Below are positions 1 to 6,250 of a DNA stretch of 15,532 bases, in pieces. Location of the stretch: the NCBI GenBank assembly GCA_934725785.1, contig CAKVCS010000009.1, positions 1 to 15,532 on the forward strand, read 5' to 3'. Made by a program: the position numbers and the translations under genes. This DNA is from an uncultured Bacteroidales bacterium. GTDB lineage: Bacteria > Bacteroidota > Bacteroidia > Bacteroidales > Marinilabiliaceae. A model generated the notes under the pieces. That model saw only the letters and a program-made list of their open reading frames with translations. It searched no databases and was not told the DNA's origin. Position 1 is the first letter of the stretch. Each line of letters opens with the position of its first letter.

Positions 1-1556
1 GATACGTTAGACTCGGTATCTGCTCGTATTCTGCGGATGGGACATTATCTCTTTCAAATCCCAATGGTGATGTTGTCGCTACTGTAGGTGCAAAAGCCTC
101 CGCCGATGGCTCTTCTGCGATATTGAATAATGAGTCAGACTTGAGTGGTGAATATACGCTTACGTATGACGGCTCTGGTGCATTCTACCTTCATGACATG
201 TCTGTCGTAAATATGTCTGAATCTTCATTTGCCAAGGATGGCGATTGGTATGTTGTGGAGAGTGGGAGTGTGTCAGGTCTCCTTTCTGCTCTTGAATTGG
301 CGAATGCGAGCAATGTCGCTTCAGATGCTTCCAACGTCCGCATCTTCCTCCCAGACGGCACATATGACCTCGGCGAGACCGCCCTCACCAACATCTCTGG
401 CAACAACATATCAATCATAGGCCAGAGCATGGACAACACCATCATCCGCAACGCCCCGCTCGTTGAGAACGAGGGTATCGGAACCACCGCCACGTTCTAC
501 GTCACCGGCACCGGCACCTACTTCCAGGATCTCACCATCCAGAACGCGCTCGACTATTACAGCTCAGGCTCCGCCGGCCGCGCTGTCTGCATTCAGGACA
601 AGGGCAACCGCACCGTCTGCAAGAACGTCAAGATGCTCTCTTATCAAGACACTTATTATTCCAACAACGCCAAGGGTCAGTTCTATTGGGAGGACTCTGA
701 GATACATGGTACTGTTGACTACATCTGCGGCGGAGGAGACGTCTACTTCAACCGCTGCGCGCTCGTAAACGAGAGCCGTAAGGCCGGCGAGAAGGACGGG
801 TCCGATGTCATTGCCGCACCCTACACCGACGGGTCCGACTGGGGCTACGTCTTCAACGAGTGCACGGTCGAGAACCTCGCCTCCTATTTCTACTTCGCCC
901 GCGCATGGGGCGGCACGCCACGCTGCGCTTTCCTCAACACTACTGTCAACCAGCCCTCTGAGGTCGAGGCCGACCGTTATCAGGCGCAGGGCATGAACGT
1001 CCCCGCCGACAAGTTCGTCGAGTTCAACACTCTCGATGCCAATGGCAAAGTTGTCTCCCCGTCATCGAACATCATCAAGTTCTACAAGGACAAGAGCGAG
1101 AACGAGATGGAGACCATACTTACGGCCGATGAGGCCGCGGCCTACTCGCTCGACAAAGTCTTCACGGACTGGGCGCCAGCCGACCTCACCAAGCAGGAGA
1201 GCGTAAAGGTTGAGGCTGCCGACGGCAAGATAACATGGGCGGGTGACGCCTCCAGCTATGCGGTGTTCAAAGACGGCGTCTTCGTTACCATCACCTCTGA
1301 CAAGGAGTATGCGACTGACGGCTCCGAGAGCCTCTTCTCGGTTCGCGCCGCAAACGGCAGGGGCGGATTCGGCAAGGCGGCCACGATTGGCGAGGGGACC
1401 TCGGTCGCCGAGGTCGTTAACGACTCCGAAGTCGTCTCCACCTCTTTTTTCGCAATCTCCGGGGCGCGACTCGCTAAGCTCCAGCGCGGTGTGAACATCA
1501 TGGTCAAGACCTTTGCCGACGGCTCTTCCGAGGCTGTCCGCGTCATAGTCAAGTGA
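1..1556 (+). CDS. Pectin methylesterase (carbohydrate esterase family 8), 5'-truncated by window edge
   Basis: This enzyme removes methyl esters from homogalacturonan so that lyases and hydrolases can act; it is expected to be exported or on the cell surface. The frame is open from base 3, so the true start lies left of the window. Counting residues from codon 123: a beta-rich N-terminal segment, then a right-handed beta-helix catalytic domain (about 40-320). Family residues are visible: Gln158 and Gln175, YQDTY with Asp176 (proton donor), GTVDY with Asp199 (nucleophile), and ARAW with Arg260 and Trp262, matching the usual LGRPW. An Fn3-like segment follows (about 360-420). The last 37 residues (FFAISGARLAKLQRGVNIMV onward) resemble short C-terminal tails common on secreted Bacteroidales proteins. 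DNA before about 350 is visibly less GC-rich than the rest. The family call is secure; substrate detail is inferred. Confidence 0.9.
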   Translation, partial: YVRLGICSYSADGTLSLSNPNGDVVATVGAKASADGSSAILNNESDLSGEYTLTYDGSGAFYLHDMSVVNMSESSFAKDGDWYVVESGSVSGLLSALELANASNVASDASNVRIFLPDGTYDLGETALTNISGNNISIIGQSMDNTIIRNAPLVENEGIGTTATFYVTGTGTYFQDLTIQNALDYYSSGSAGRAVCIQDKGNRTVCKNVKMLSYQDTYYSNNAKGQFYWEDSEIHGTVDYICGGGDVYFNRCALVNESRKAGEKDGSDVIAAPYTDGSDWGYVFNECTVENLASYFYFARAWGGTPRCAFLNTTVNQPSEVEADRYQAQGMNVPADKFVEFNTLDANGKVVSPSSNIIKFYKDKSENEMETILTADEAAAYSLDKVFTDWAPADLTKQESVKVEAADGKITWAGDASSYAVFKDGVFVTITSDKEYATDGSESLFSVRAANGRGGFGKAATIGEGTSVAEVVNDSEVVSTSFFAISGARLAKLQRGVNIMVKTFADGSSEAVRVIVK

Positions 1557-1609
1557 GAATGCCCTTAGTTCGGGCGGGCCACGCGTGGCTTTAACCTGAC
1601 GAGTCTTAA

Positions 1610-1648
1610 CATCCCCGCAGGGTCAGCGACCCTGCGGGGATGTTTTTT
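1610..1648 (+). terminator. Rho-independent terminator of the pectinesterase gene
   Basis: A perfect 14-bp stem (1610-1623 with 1629-1642) encloses a 5-base loop and is followed directly by six T's (1643-1648). It lies 54 bases after the pectinesterase stop codon and has no competing explanation. Confidence 0.93.
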
Positions 1649-1750
1649 GCGGATAAGGCTAACAGACTTTTAGCTTATGCCGTGTAAAATAAGAGAATAG
1701 CGTGCGAGCTCATTAGGAGGGGTGCGTTTGCCAATAAACTGAACGTCAGC

Positions 1751-1772
1751 AATATATATATATAATATATAT
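1751..1772. repeat. AT dinucleotide repeat tract
   Basis: A run of alternating A and T, interrupted once, spans 22 bases between two convergent genes. It is self-complementary and easily melted. No promoter match surrounds it. It could be a simple slippage product or an AT-rich protein-binding site. Confidence 0.75.
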
Positions 1773-1842
1773 GCCCGCATTGGCATCTATTAACAATACA
1801 CGTCAGCCGCGAAATCGGAGCGTAAGGCTGATGGGCTGAAGC

Positions 1843-1890
1843 AAAAAAAAAAATTGTGATAAGGGGAATGGGCTTCCCCTTGTCACAATT
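1843..1890 (-). terminator. Rho-independent terminator of the minus-strand gene ending at 1918
   Basis: Read on the minus strand, a 17-bp stem (1890-1874 with 1868-1852, one G-T pair, 5-base loop) runs into a U tract encoded by eleven A's at 1843-1853. It starts 27 bases past the stop codon of the 1918-2538 gene. Confidence 0.92.
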
Positions 1891-1917
1891 ACACATTTAG
1901 AAATAGAACTCCGAGAT

Positions 1918-2538
1918 CTACTCCAGCAGGCCGTCAAAAGTCCTTATAAGCGAGACCGGGTCGTTATCAAACTCTTTCGTGTCCAGGTTCAATATGGTCT
2001 CCTGCATCACCGGATAAGGCTTAAATACAATCTTGAGGAGCATCTTTGCGCCAACGCTGTTACCCATCCAATAGCTTTTGGCCACGTCCTCGTCATGCAC
2101 CTTAAAGTAAAACATGTAATTCGAGCCAAGTATCTGCCTCGATTTTGTATTAGTTACGGTAGATATGTAGTGTATGTAAGCCGACACCTTCTTGCCCTCG
2201 TATATCGGGGAAAGGAATACCGGAGTCTTATATGGTTTGGGGTTCTTGTTCCATACACTGGGGGTTGACTTCTGTGCCATAAGAGGGACGAAGTTTTTCC
2301 ACTCTTCGGAGTCTGAATCGTAGTATTTTACGCTCTTTATGTCTGTCGAATTGTATTCTTTCTTCTCTCCCGATTCGGGGTCTTTTGTCACAATGACGTC
2401 ACCGTCGTCAAACATAAACAAAGTCTTTGTGAACCCCTTTACAACGTTTCCGTTGTTCAAGGTGATTTCTACGTTGTCTTGTGCCTGCGCCACCCCACAA
2501 ATCAAGAGGGTCAGACACAGAAATAGTAGTTTTTTCAT
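1918..2538 (-). CDS. Secreted protein of unknown function, 206 aa
   Basis: I do not recognise this gene. Residues 1-20 form a clear Sec signal peptide (Lys-Lys, hydrophobic core, cleavage after AQA), so the mature protein is probably periplasmic or outer-membrane-facing. Residues 22-75 read as a small beta-barrel-like unit of the kind 'polar strand, NGNVVKG turn, strand, DIKSVKYYD strand', a pattern seen in many uncharacterised exported Bacteroidales proteins. The remainder (about 105-206) is mixed alpha/beta, with YIHY and FYFKVH strands and no catalytic motif I can name. There is no lipobox Cys and no transmembrane segment apart from the signal peptide. It stands alone: its own promoter-like element lies upstream, its own terminator downstream, and both neighbours are on the opposite strand. 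The ATG at 2538 is chosen because the signal peptide begins there. The gene is very likely real; its function is unknown. Confidence 0.85.
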   Translation of the reverse strand: MKKLLFLCLTLLICGVAQAQDNVEITLNNGNVVKGFTKTLFMFDDGDVIVTKDPESGEKKEYNSTDIKSVKYYDSDSEEWKNFVPLMAQKSTPSVWNKNPKPYKTPVFLSPIYEGKKVSAYIHYISTVTNTKSRQILGSNYMFYFKVHDEDVAKSYWMGNSVGAKMLLKIVFKPYPVMQETILNLDTKEFDNDPVSLIRTFDGLLE

Positions 2539-2572
2539 ACTCGCGCTATCTTAGGTTTTTGATTTCTACCGT

Positions 2573-2580
2573 CAAAATTA
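2573..2580 (-). promoter_or_regulatory. Bacteroidales -7 element (TAnnTTTG) for the minus-strand secreted protein
   Basis: On the minus strand these bases read TAATTTTG, an exact match to the Bacteroidetes primary-sigma -7 consensus. It lies 34 bases upstream of the ATG at 2538, giving a leader of roughly 25-30 bases. A clear TTTG -33 box is not visible; only a TTA occurs about 18 bases upstream. Confidence 0.45.
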
Positions 2581-2751
2581 TCATTTTTTTTTGCGGACTA
2601 AGGATTATGCGTATTTATTGCCAGTCTGTTCGTGATAATTTGACTTTTAAAGCCTTACACTCAAGTATGTCAACTAATACGCGTGCATGGTTGAGTCATT
2701 CATCTCGTCTTGCTGTGAGAAATTGTCTCTGGCCATCGACTTCTACAAAAA

Positions 2752-2772
2752 AAAATCAGCATCCCTGATTTT
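2752..2772. repeat. AT-rich hairpin
   Basis: An 8-bp stem, aaaatcag (2752-2759) with ctgatttt (2765-2772), has a 5-base loop, A's on the left and T's on the right. It could act as a weak bidirectional terminator or simply be an AT-rich operator-like site. Its stability is low. Confidence 0.4.
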
Positions 2773-2802
2773 ACTTTCACTCTTTGCGAGGGTCTTATGG
2801 TT

Positions 2803-2827
2803 GTAGCGCGCAAGAAAAAGGCGCTAC
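2803..2827. repeat. Inverted repeat GTAGCGC-N11-GCGCTAC upstream of the sigma cluster
   Basis: Perfect 7-bp arms at 2803-2809 and 2821-2827 flank an A-rich 11-base spacer; two G-T pairs could extend the stem in RNA. It sits about 90 bases before the first gene of the cluster, so it could be a regulator site or a leader hairpin. No T-run follows, so it is not a terminator. Confidence 0.5.
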
Positions 2828-2900
2828 GGAGACAAGAAACACATGTGGTAGCCCAGGCATAAAGGTCACGGCTTCCACAACGGACAAGATAAAAACACGC

Positions 2901-2907
2901 AAGGAGG
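2901..2907 (+). promoter_or_regulatory. Strong Shine-Dalgarno fixing the start at 2916
   Basis: AAGGAGG lies 8 bases before ATG 2916. Strong Shine-Dalgarno sequences are scarce in this window, so this one is notable. It decides in favour of ATG 2916 over the longer in-frame TTG start at 2784. Confidence 0.85.
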
Positions 2908-2915
2908 ATTTGGTT

Positions 2916-3287
2916 ATGAAGACAATGCAGAATGTCAGAAGAGTTATGCTGACAGCCGTCATGGCTCTTGCCTGCACGGCGGCTTTTGCGCAGCGCAGGC
3001 ATCATGTGTACGCGCCTCATAGGGCCTATGCGCGCCCCGCGGTGGTGACCGTCGTCACCCGCCCGGCAGTCTCGACCCGCGTGAGCAACCGTTTGAGCCG
3101 TCAGGATCGCCTGGACATTGCCTTGGCATATCTTGCCAACAACAGATACCTTAAGATATCCAAGTATAGCAAGATGACCGGACTCTCGAAAGATGTCGCA
3201 GAGGCCGAGCTCGATGCCTTCGCGGCAAGCGATGACAACCCCATTAAAGTGGTCATTGATGGCCGGAAAAAACGTTACACCATATGA
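2916..3287 (+). CDS. Small exported protein with predicted winged-helix C-terminal domain, translationally coupled to an ECF sigma factor
   Basis: The 123-residue product begins with a signal peptide (residues 1-25, cleavage after AFA). A His/Arg/Tyr-rich, basic stretch follows (26-58). Residues 60-123 look like a compact winged helix: helix RLDIALAYLANN, a helix-turn-helix-like stretch from ISKYSKMTGLS to AEAELDAFA (81-103), and a beta wing PIKVVIDGRKKRYTI. I infer the fold from the pattern of hydrophobic residues; no database search was run. DNA-binding folds are rare on exported proteins, so it may instead bind a protein or cell-wall partner. The stop codon (3285-3287) overlaps the sigma-factor start (ATGA), which implies translational coupling and a shared task. 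A lipoprotein reading (ALAC) is possible but the motif is poor. The gene is real; its function is unknown. Confidence 0.85.
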   Translation: MKTMQNVRRVMLTAVMALACTAAFAQRRHHVYAPHRAYARPAVVTVVTRPAVSTRVSNRLSRQDRLDIALAYLANNRYLKISKYSKMTGLSKDVAEAELDAFAASDDNPIKVVIDGRKKRYTI

Positions 3288-3820
3288 TGGACGACAAGGA
3301 GATAATCCGAGCCGTGAGGGAGACTCCCGAGGCTGGTTTTCGACTCCTGATGCGGAAGTACAAGCAGCCCGTCTATTGGCACATACGCCGTCTGGTGGTC
3401 GACTATGACGACGCGCAGGACGCTACGCAGGAGGCCTTCATACGAATGTTCCGCTCTTTCGGCAAGTTTCGGGACGACAGCTCCTTCCGGGGCTGGATTT
3501 TCCGAATTGCCACTAACGAGGCCCTGCGGCTTATTGGCAACAGGAAGCGTGAGCCTCAGCCTCTCGACGAGCAGGCCGGCGGCGGCGCAAGCGCAATGGC
3601 CGACAACTATGTGGACTACACGGACCTCGAGGCCGTTAAACTTCAAAAGGCTATACTCTCTTTGCCCGCAAAGCAACAGGCCGTCTTCAACCTGCGCTAT
3701 TACGATGAGCTCTCATATGACGAGATTGCCCAAGCGACCGACTCCACGCCATCATCCGCCAAGGCAAACTATCATATTGCCAAGGACAAGATTGTGGAGT
3801 ACATGAACAAGAACGATTAA
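3284..3820 (+). CDS. ECF-family RNA polymerase sigma factor (sigma-70 family, RpoE-like)
   Basis: At 178 residues this has the normal size for a group 4 (ECF) sigma factor, with regions 2 and 4 only. Region 2 spans about 16-90: the DDAQDATQEAFIRMF helix binds core polymerase, and FRGWIFRIATNEALRLIGNRKR matches the -10-recognition and melting part. A flexible Gly/Ala-rich linker follows (98-105). Region 4 spans about 115-175: LSLPAKQQAVFNLRYYDELS, then DEIAQATDSTPSSAKANYHIAKDKI, the helix-turn-helix that reads the -35 box. Two start codons sit side by side (3284 and 3287); 3284 overlaps the preceding stop. The following gene begins 11 bases downstream and looks like the cognate anti-sigma factor. 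It should direct polymerase to a small stress-type regulon, probably including this operon. Confidence 0.95.
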   Translation: MMDDKEIIRAVRETPEAGFRLLMRKYKQPVYWHIRRLVVDYDDAQDATQEAFIRMFRSFGKFRDDSSFRGWIFRIATNEALRLIGNRKREPQPLDEQAGGGASAMADNYVDYTDLEAVKLQKAILSLPAKQQAVFNLRYYDELSYDEIAQATDSTPSSAKANYHIAKDKIVEYMNKND

Positions 3821-3831
3821 AACGCAGAGAT

Positions 3832-4179
3832 ATGGATTCGAATTTCGATTTCGACAAGATAGGCAAGCGGATGCCATACAAGACGCCCGATGGCTTCTTT
3901 GACAAGCTCGAGGATGACGTGATGGCAGGAATCCGAAAGGGTGGGGGCGCTGTGGGTGCCACCAAGAGACCGGGTAGGCTCCGCAACTTGCGCATAGCCG
4001 TGGGCGGCACCCTCGCTCTTGCAGCCTCGCTCGCCTTGTTCCTTATGCTCAACTTCAGAGCCTCCAATCCAGCCCCCTCGACCATGGAGGATGTCGACTT
4101 GGCCTTCTGCCGGCTTTCCCAGGCCGACCAGGACTTTCTGCTGAACCTCTACCGGGAGGACGGCTTCATGAGTGAATAG
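3832..4179 (+). CDS. Putative anti-sigma factor, single-pass inner membrane protein (115 aa)
   Basis: The protein has a cytoplasmic N-terminal segment (about 1-53) containing GKRMPYKTPDGFFDKLEDDV, a motif style typical of small proteins found after ECF sigma genes in Bacteroidales. One transmembrane helix follows (about 54-74, GGTLALAASLALFLML), preceded by Arg/Lys residues, so the N-terminus should face the cytoplasm. The periplasmic tail is short (about 75-115) and contains a predicted helix, SQADQDFLLNLYRE. There is no HxxxCxxC zinc-binding anti-sigma motif; the only Cys is residue 93, in the tail. Position (11 bases after the sigma gene), size and topology all suggest it holds the sigma factor at the membrane. 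The role is inferred from context, not from a named family. Confidence 0.72.
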   Translation: MDSNFDFDKIGKRMPYKTPDGFFDKLEDDVMAGIRKGGGAVGATKRPGRLRNLRIAVGGTLALAASLALFLMLNFRASNPAPSTMEDVDLAFCRLSQADQDFLLNLYREDGFMSE

Positions 4180-4235
4180 CAATCGGCGCCCGTCCGATTC
4201 AAAATGCAGATGTATGATATCAAAAACCTTAAACC

Positions 4236-4730
4236 ATGAAGAGCATAATCAAAGCTTTAGCGGTGGCTGTCGTAGCGATGGCCTCTTGCACCGCGCTTTT
4301 TGCGCAAAAGAGCGACCAGCAGCGCCCCGACAAGGGGCAGCGCATGTCTCGCGAGCAGCTTGCCGAGGTGCAGGCAAAACACATAGCAAGCGAGCTGGAC
4401 TTCAGCGATGACGTGACCGAGCAGTTCGTCAAGACCTACTGCGACTATCAGAAAGAGGTCTGGGCCCTGGGGCCGCGGCCGGGTCGACCGGATAAGGATA
4501 AGAGGGAGCTCTCCGAGCAGGAGAATGAGAAGCGCATAAAGGAGCGTTTCGCCCGAAGCGAGCAGATTCTCAGCATCCGGAAGAAGTATTACGAGGAGTA
4601 TTCCAAGTTCCTCACACAATCCCAGATAGAGCAGGTCTACGAGCAGGAGCACAAGGTGATGGAGCGTCTATCTCGCCATGGAGACGGCCCGCGAGGCAAG
4701 GAAGGGCGTGGCAAAAAGCAGCAGAAGTAG
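4236..4730 (+). CDS. Spy/CpxP-like (LTXXQ-type) periplasmic protein, 164 aa
   Basis: The protein carries a signal peptide (1-23, cleavage after LFA; MASC offers a weaker lipobox alternative). The mature part is highly charged and almost wholly helical: helices about 37-53, 57-77 and 93-146. A central RPGRPDKDK loop breaks it. The segment FLTQSQIEQVYEQEHKVMER (125-144) carries the LTxxQ signature of Spy/CpxP-type proteins, which act as periplasmic chaperones or envelope-stress sensors. The C-terminus is a Lys/Gly/Arg tail. It lies 56 bases after the anti-sigma candidate on the same strand, so it is either the last core member of the sigma operon or a target of the sigma factor. No Shine-Dalgarno sequence precedes it; the leader is A-rich. 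Family membership is fairly good; chaperone activity is inferred. Confidence 0.78.
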   Translation: MKSIIKALAVAVVAMASCTALFAQKSDQQRPDKGQRMSREQLAEVQAKHIASELDFSDDVTEQFVKTYCDYQKEVWALGPRPGRPDKDKRELSEQENEKRIKERFARSEQILSIRKKYYEEYSKFLTQSQIEQVYEQEHKVMERLSRHGDGPRGKEGRGKKQQK

Positions 4731-4782
4731 ATATTCTGAGCAGATAGATTAATCAAAAAATTACATATAAGAAAAATTAGAT

Positions 4783-6120
4783 ATGAGTAAGACATATTTC
4801 ACCCTGCTTGCGCTTCTCGCGGCTTTTTTTACCGCCTGCTCGTCGGATGACGATGATGCCAAGGGTGGCGACCATGAGGCAGGGCAGGCGCAAGAGGGTC
4901 TGACGGTACCTGCTGACCAGTATGCCGCAGACGCTGTATCGCCTGAAGACGTGGCAAGCAAAGAATTGGGCGGCATTCACTTCAATCTTACATTGGAGGG
5001 CGTGACGCAGATAGTCCTCGAGAGCGTTGACGGATACCAGATTGCCGGCGATTTGAATGGCGACAAGCAGTCAATAATTAACTTCTGGGCTTCCGAGGGA
5101 GGCTCGCTCACTCCAGGGGCCGACTATTATATCGTGACTTTCCCTTGCGACCTGTATGGCGGCTACAGGCTCACTTTCTACAAAGATGGCCAGAAAGCTG
5201 ATTATTACGGCGTACATCAGGTTGTCGAGGCCGGATCCTTTATCACTCCAGCCGACCTTGACTGCAGCGAGCTTGAGTTCGCCGACCTTGACGCCCCCTT
5301 TGTCGAGGACGAGAGGCCAGAGCTGAACGATGCGACAGCCAGTGCGCTCGCCGCCTACCAGAATAATCCGACGCAGGAGAACAAGGATGCGCTGCTCGAC
5401 CAGATGGGAGTAAGATATGACAAGGTCGTGGCGCGGAAGAAGGCCAAGCTGCGGGAGCTCGAGCGCGACGCCCATGACCAGGCGCTGATTGACGAGATGC
5501 TCGTCATTGTCAACGAGATGGTCGACAACCGCGAGATACGTCTCGAGCAGCAGTTCTACAGGCTCATTGACCCGCGTGATGACGATGACCCCAATGACGA
5601 GTGGATGGTCCTCCGAGGGGCTGACGCCAACAACGCCTATATCGCCTACGCTCCCCTCCGAAACTCGGAGTACGCAGCTTTCAAGAGCGACTACGCATAT
5701 GCGCAGGGGCAAGACGACTACCCTGCCGTCAACGTCTCCTATGCCGACGCTCTCGCCTACTGCCAGTGGCTCGGCGAGGGAGATGACACTCACGAGTATC
5801 GCCTGCCGACCGAGGTTGAGTGGATTCTCGCCGCGGGGCATATGCCGAAGGATGTCGTAATGAACAGCGACAACGTAGAGGATGGCTTGACGGCCGTCGA
5901 CGCCTATGCCCAAACCACTGGCGCGTGCGGAGGCATAGACTTCTGGGGCAATTGCTGGGAGTGGACGTCCACAATCAACGCCGCCGGCGAATACGTAGTA
6001 AAGGGTGGCAGCTGGGATTCCAGCCGCGACGCCTGCCGAAGCGAGTATTCCGACGACGTCCGTGACGGCTCTAAAGGTTATGATAATGTTGGTTTCCGTG
6101 TGGTGCGCGTAGACAGGTAG
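4783..6120 (+). CDS. Lipoprotein with central coiled coil and SUMF1/FGE-like C-terminal domain, 445 aa
   Basis: A signal peptide ends in FFTAC; Cys19 would be lipidated. SSDDDD right after it fits the acidic export signal that sends Bacteroidota lipoproteins to the cell surface. Residues 60-150 are a beta-rich region of unknown fold. Residues 183-262 are strongly helical and charged (RYDKVVARKKAKLRELERDA), a probable coiled coil. Residues 295-443 match the formylglycine-generating-enzyme-sulfatase (SUMF1/EgtB/PvdO) fold: AVNVSYADALAYCQWL, RLPTEVEWILAAG, DFWGNCWEWTS, VVKGGSWDSSRDACRSEY, NVGFRVV. By my eye alignment with true FGE, the first catalytic Cys is Ser and only Cys418 remains, so FGE activity is unlikely; a binding or structural role is more probable. 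It starts 52 bases after the Spy-like gene, probably in the same operon. Confidence 0.82.
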   Translation: MSKTYFTLLALLAAFFTACSSDDDDAKGGDHEAGQAQEGLTVPADQYAADAVSPEDVASKELGGIHFNLTLEGVTQIVLESVDGYQIAGDLNGDKQSIINFWASEGGSLTPGADYYIVTFPCDLYGGYRLTFYKDGQKADYYGVHQVVEAGSFITPADLDCSELEFADLDAPFVEDERPELNDATASALAAYQNNPTQENKDALLDQMGVRYDKVVARKKAKLRELERDAHDQALIDEMLVIVNEMVDNREIRLEQQFYRLIDPRDDDDPNDEWMVLRGADANNAYIAYAPLRNSEYAAFKSDYAYAQGQDDYPAVNVSYADALAYCQWLGEGDDTHEYRLPTEVEWILAAGHMPKDVVMNSDNVEDGLTAVDAYAQTTGACGGIDFWGNCWEWTSTINAAGEYVVKGGSWDSSRDACRSEYSDDVRDGSKGYDNVGFRVVRVDR

Positions 6121-6148
6121 ACCCCCGTCTCCCTCCACAAGTCGGGTT

Positions 6149-6187
6149 GCCCGTCCTCCGTAGTTTCGCTCACTTCGGGGGATGGGC
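6149..6187 (+). terminator. Probable terminator of the lipoprotein gene
   Basis: A 12-bp stem with two G-T pairs (6149-6160 with 6176-6187) and a 15-base loop is followed by TTTCCCCCTTTATT. It lies 28 bases past the lipoprotein stop codon. The T-tract is interrupted by C's, so termination may be partial; the stronger hairpin at 6257-6294 backs it up. Confidence 0.55.
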
Positions 6188-6202
6188 TTTCCCCCTTTAT
6201 TG

Positions 6203-6228
6203 GAGCAGCGGCTTGCCGCAGGCTGCTC
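6203..6228. repeat. Small hairpin between two terminators
   Basis: gagcagc (6203-6209) pairs with gctgctc (6222-6228), with possible inner pairing around gcgg and ccgc. It has no good T-run. It may be part of a stacked termination region or a chance GC-rich fold. Confidence 0.35.
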
Positions 6229-6250
6229 TTCAGTCTCCGCGCGTCTTCAA

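Larger units (their letters stand above)
1557..1917. other. Intergenic region between convergent genes, no gene seen
   Basis: The 361 bases hold the plus-strand terminator (1610-1648), the AT repeat (1751-1772), a weak 8-bp hairpin (1801-1808 with 1826-1833, one G-T pair), an 8-base direct repeat acgtcagc at 1743 and 1800, and the minus-strand terminator (1843-1890). I see no tRNA-like cloverleaf and no convincing coding frame. The open minus-strand frame across 1675-1896 reads through the terminator stem and is not credible. Confidence 0.7.
2539..2915. other. Divergent intergenic region upstream of the sigma-factor cluster
   Basis: The 377 bases separate divergent genes and should carry promoters for both. 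Visible elements are the minus-strand -7 element (2573-2580), an AT-rich hairpin (2752-2772), a 7-bp inverted repeat (2803-2827) and a Shine-Dalgarno sequence (2901-2907). I find no exact TAnnTTTG on the plus strand; TAATTTG near 2636 is one base short. The downstream cluster may therefore use an alternative, perhaps autoregulated, promoter. An open frame extends back to TTG 2784, but it runs through the inverted repeat and lacks a ribosome binding site, so I do not call it coding. Confidence 0.6.

Noticed and set aside
1675..1896. 73-codon minus-strand open frame
   Set aside because: It would be translated through the terminator stem and the AT repeat; no ribosome site or protein-like composition.
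2784..2915. N-terminal extension of the exported winged-helix protein to TTG 2784
   Set aside because: It would bury the signal peptide and ignore the strong Shine-Dalgarno at 2901-2907; it also contains the inverted repeat.
5071..6138. 355-codon minus-strand open frame over the SUMF1-like lipoprotein gene
   Set aside because: It mirrors a recognisable plus-strand gene, lacks a start context and has no family resemblance; it is a codon-bias artefact.
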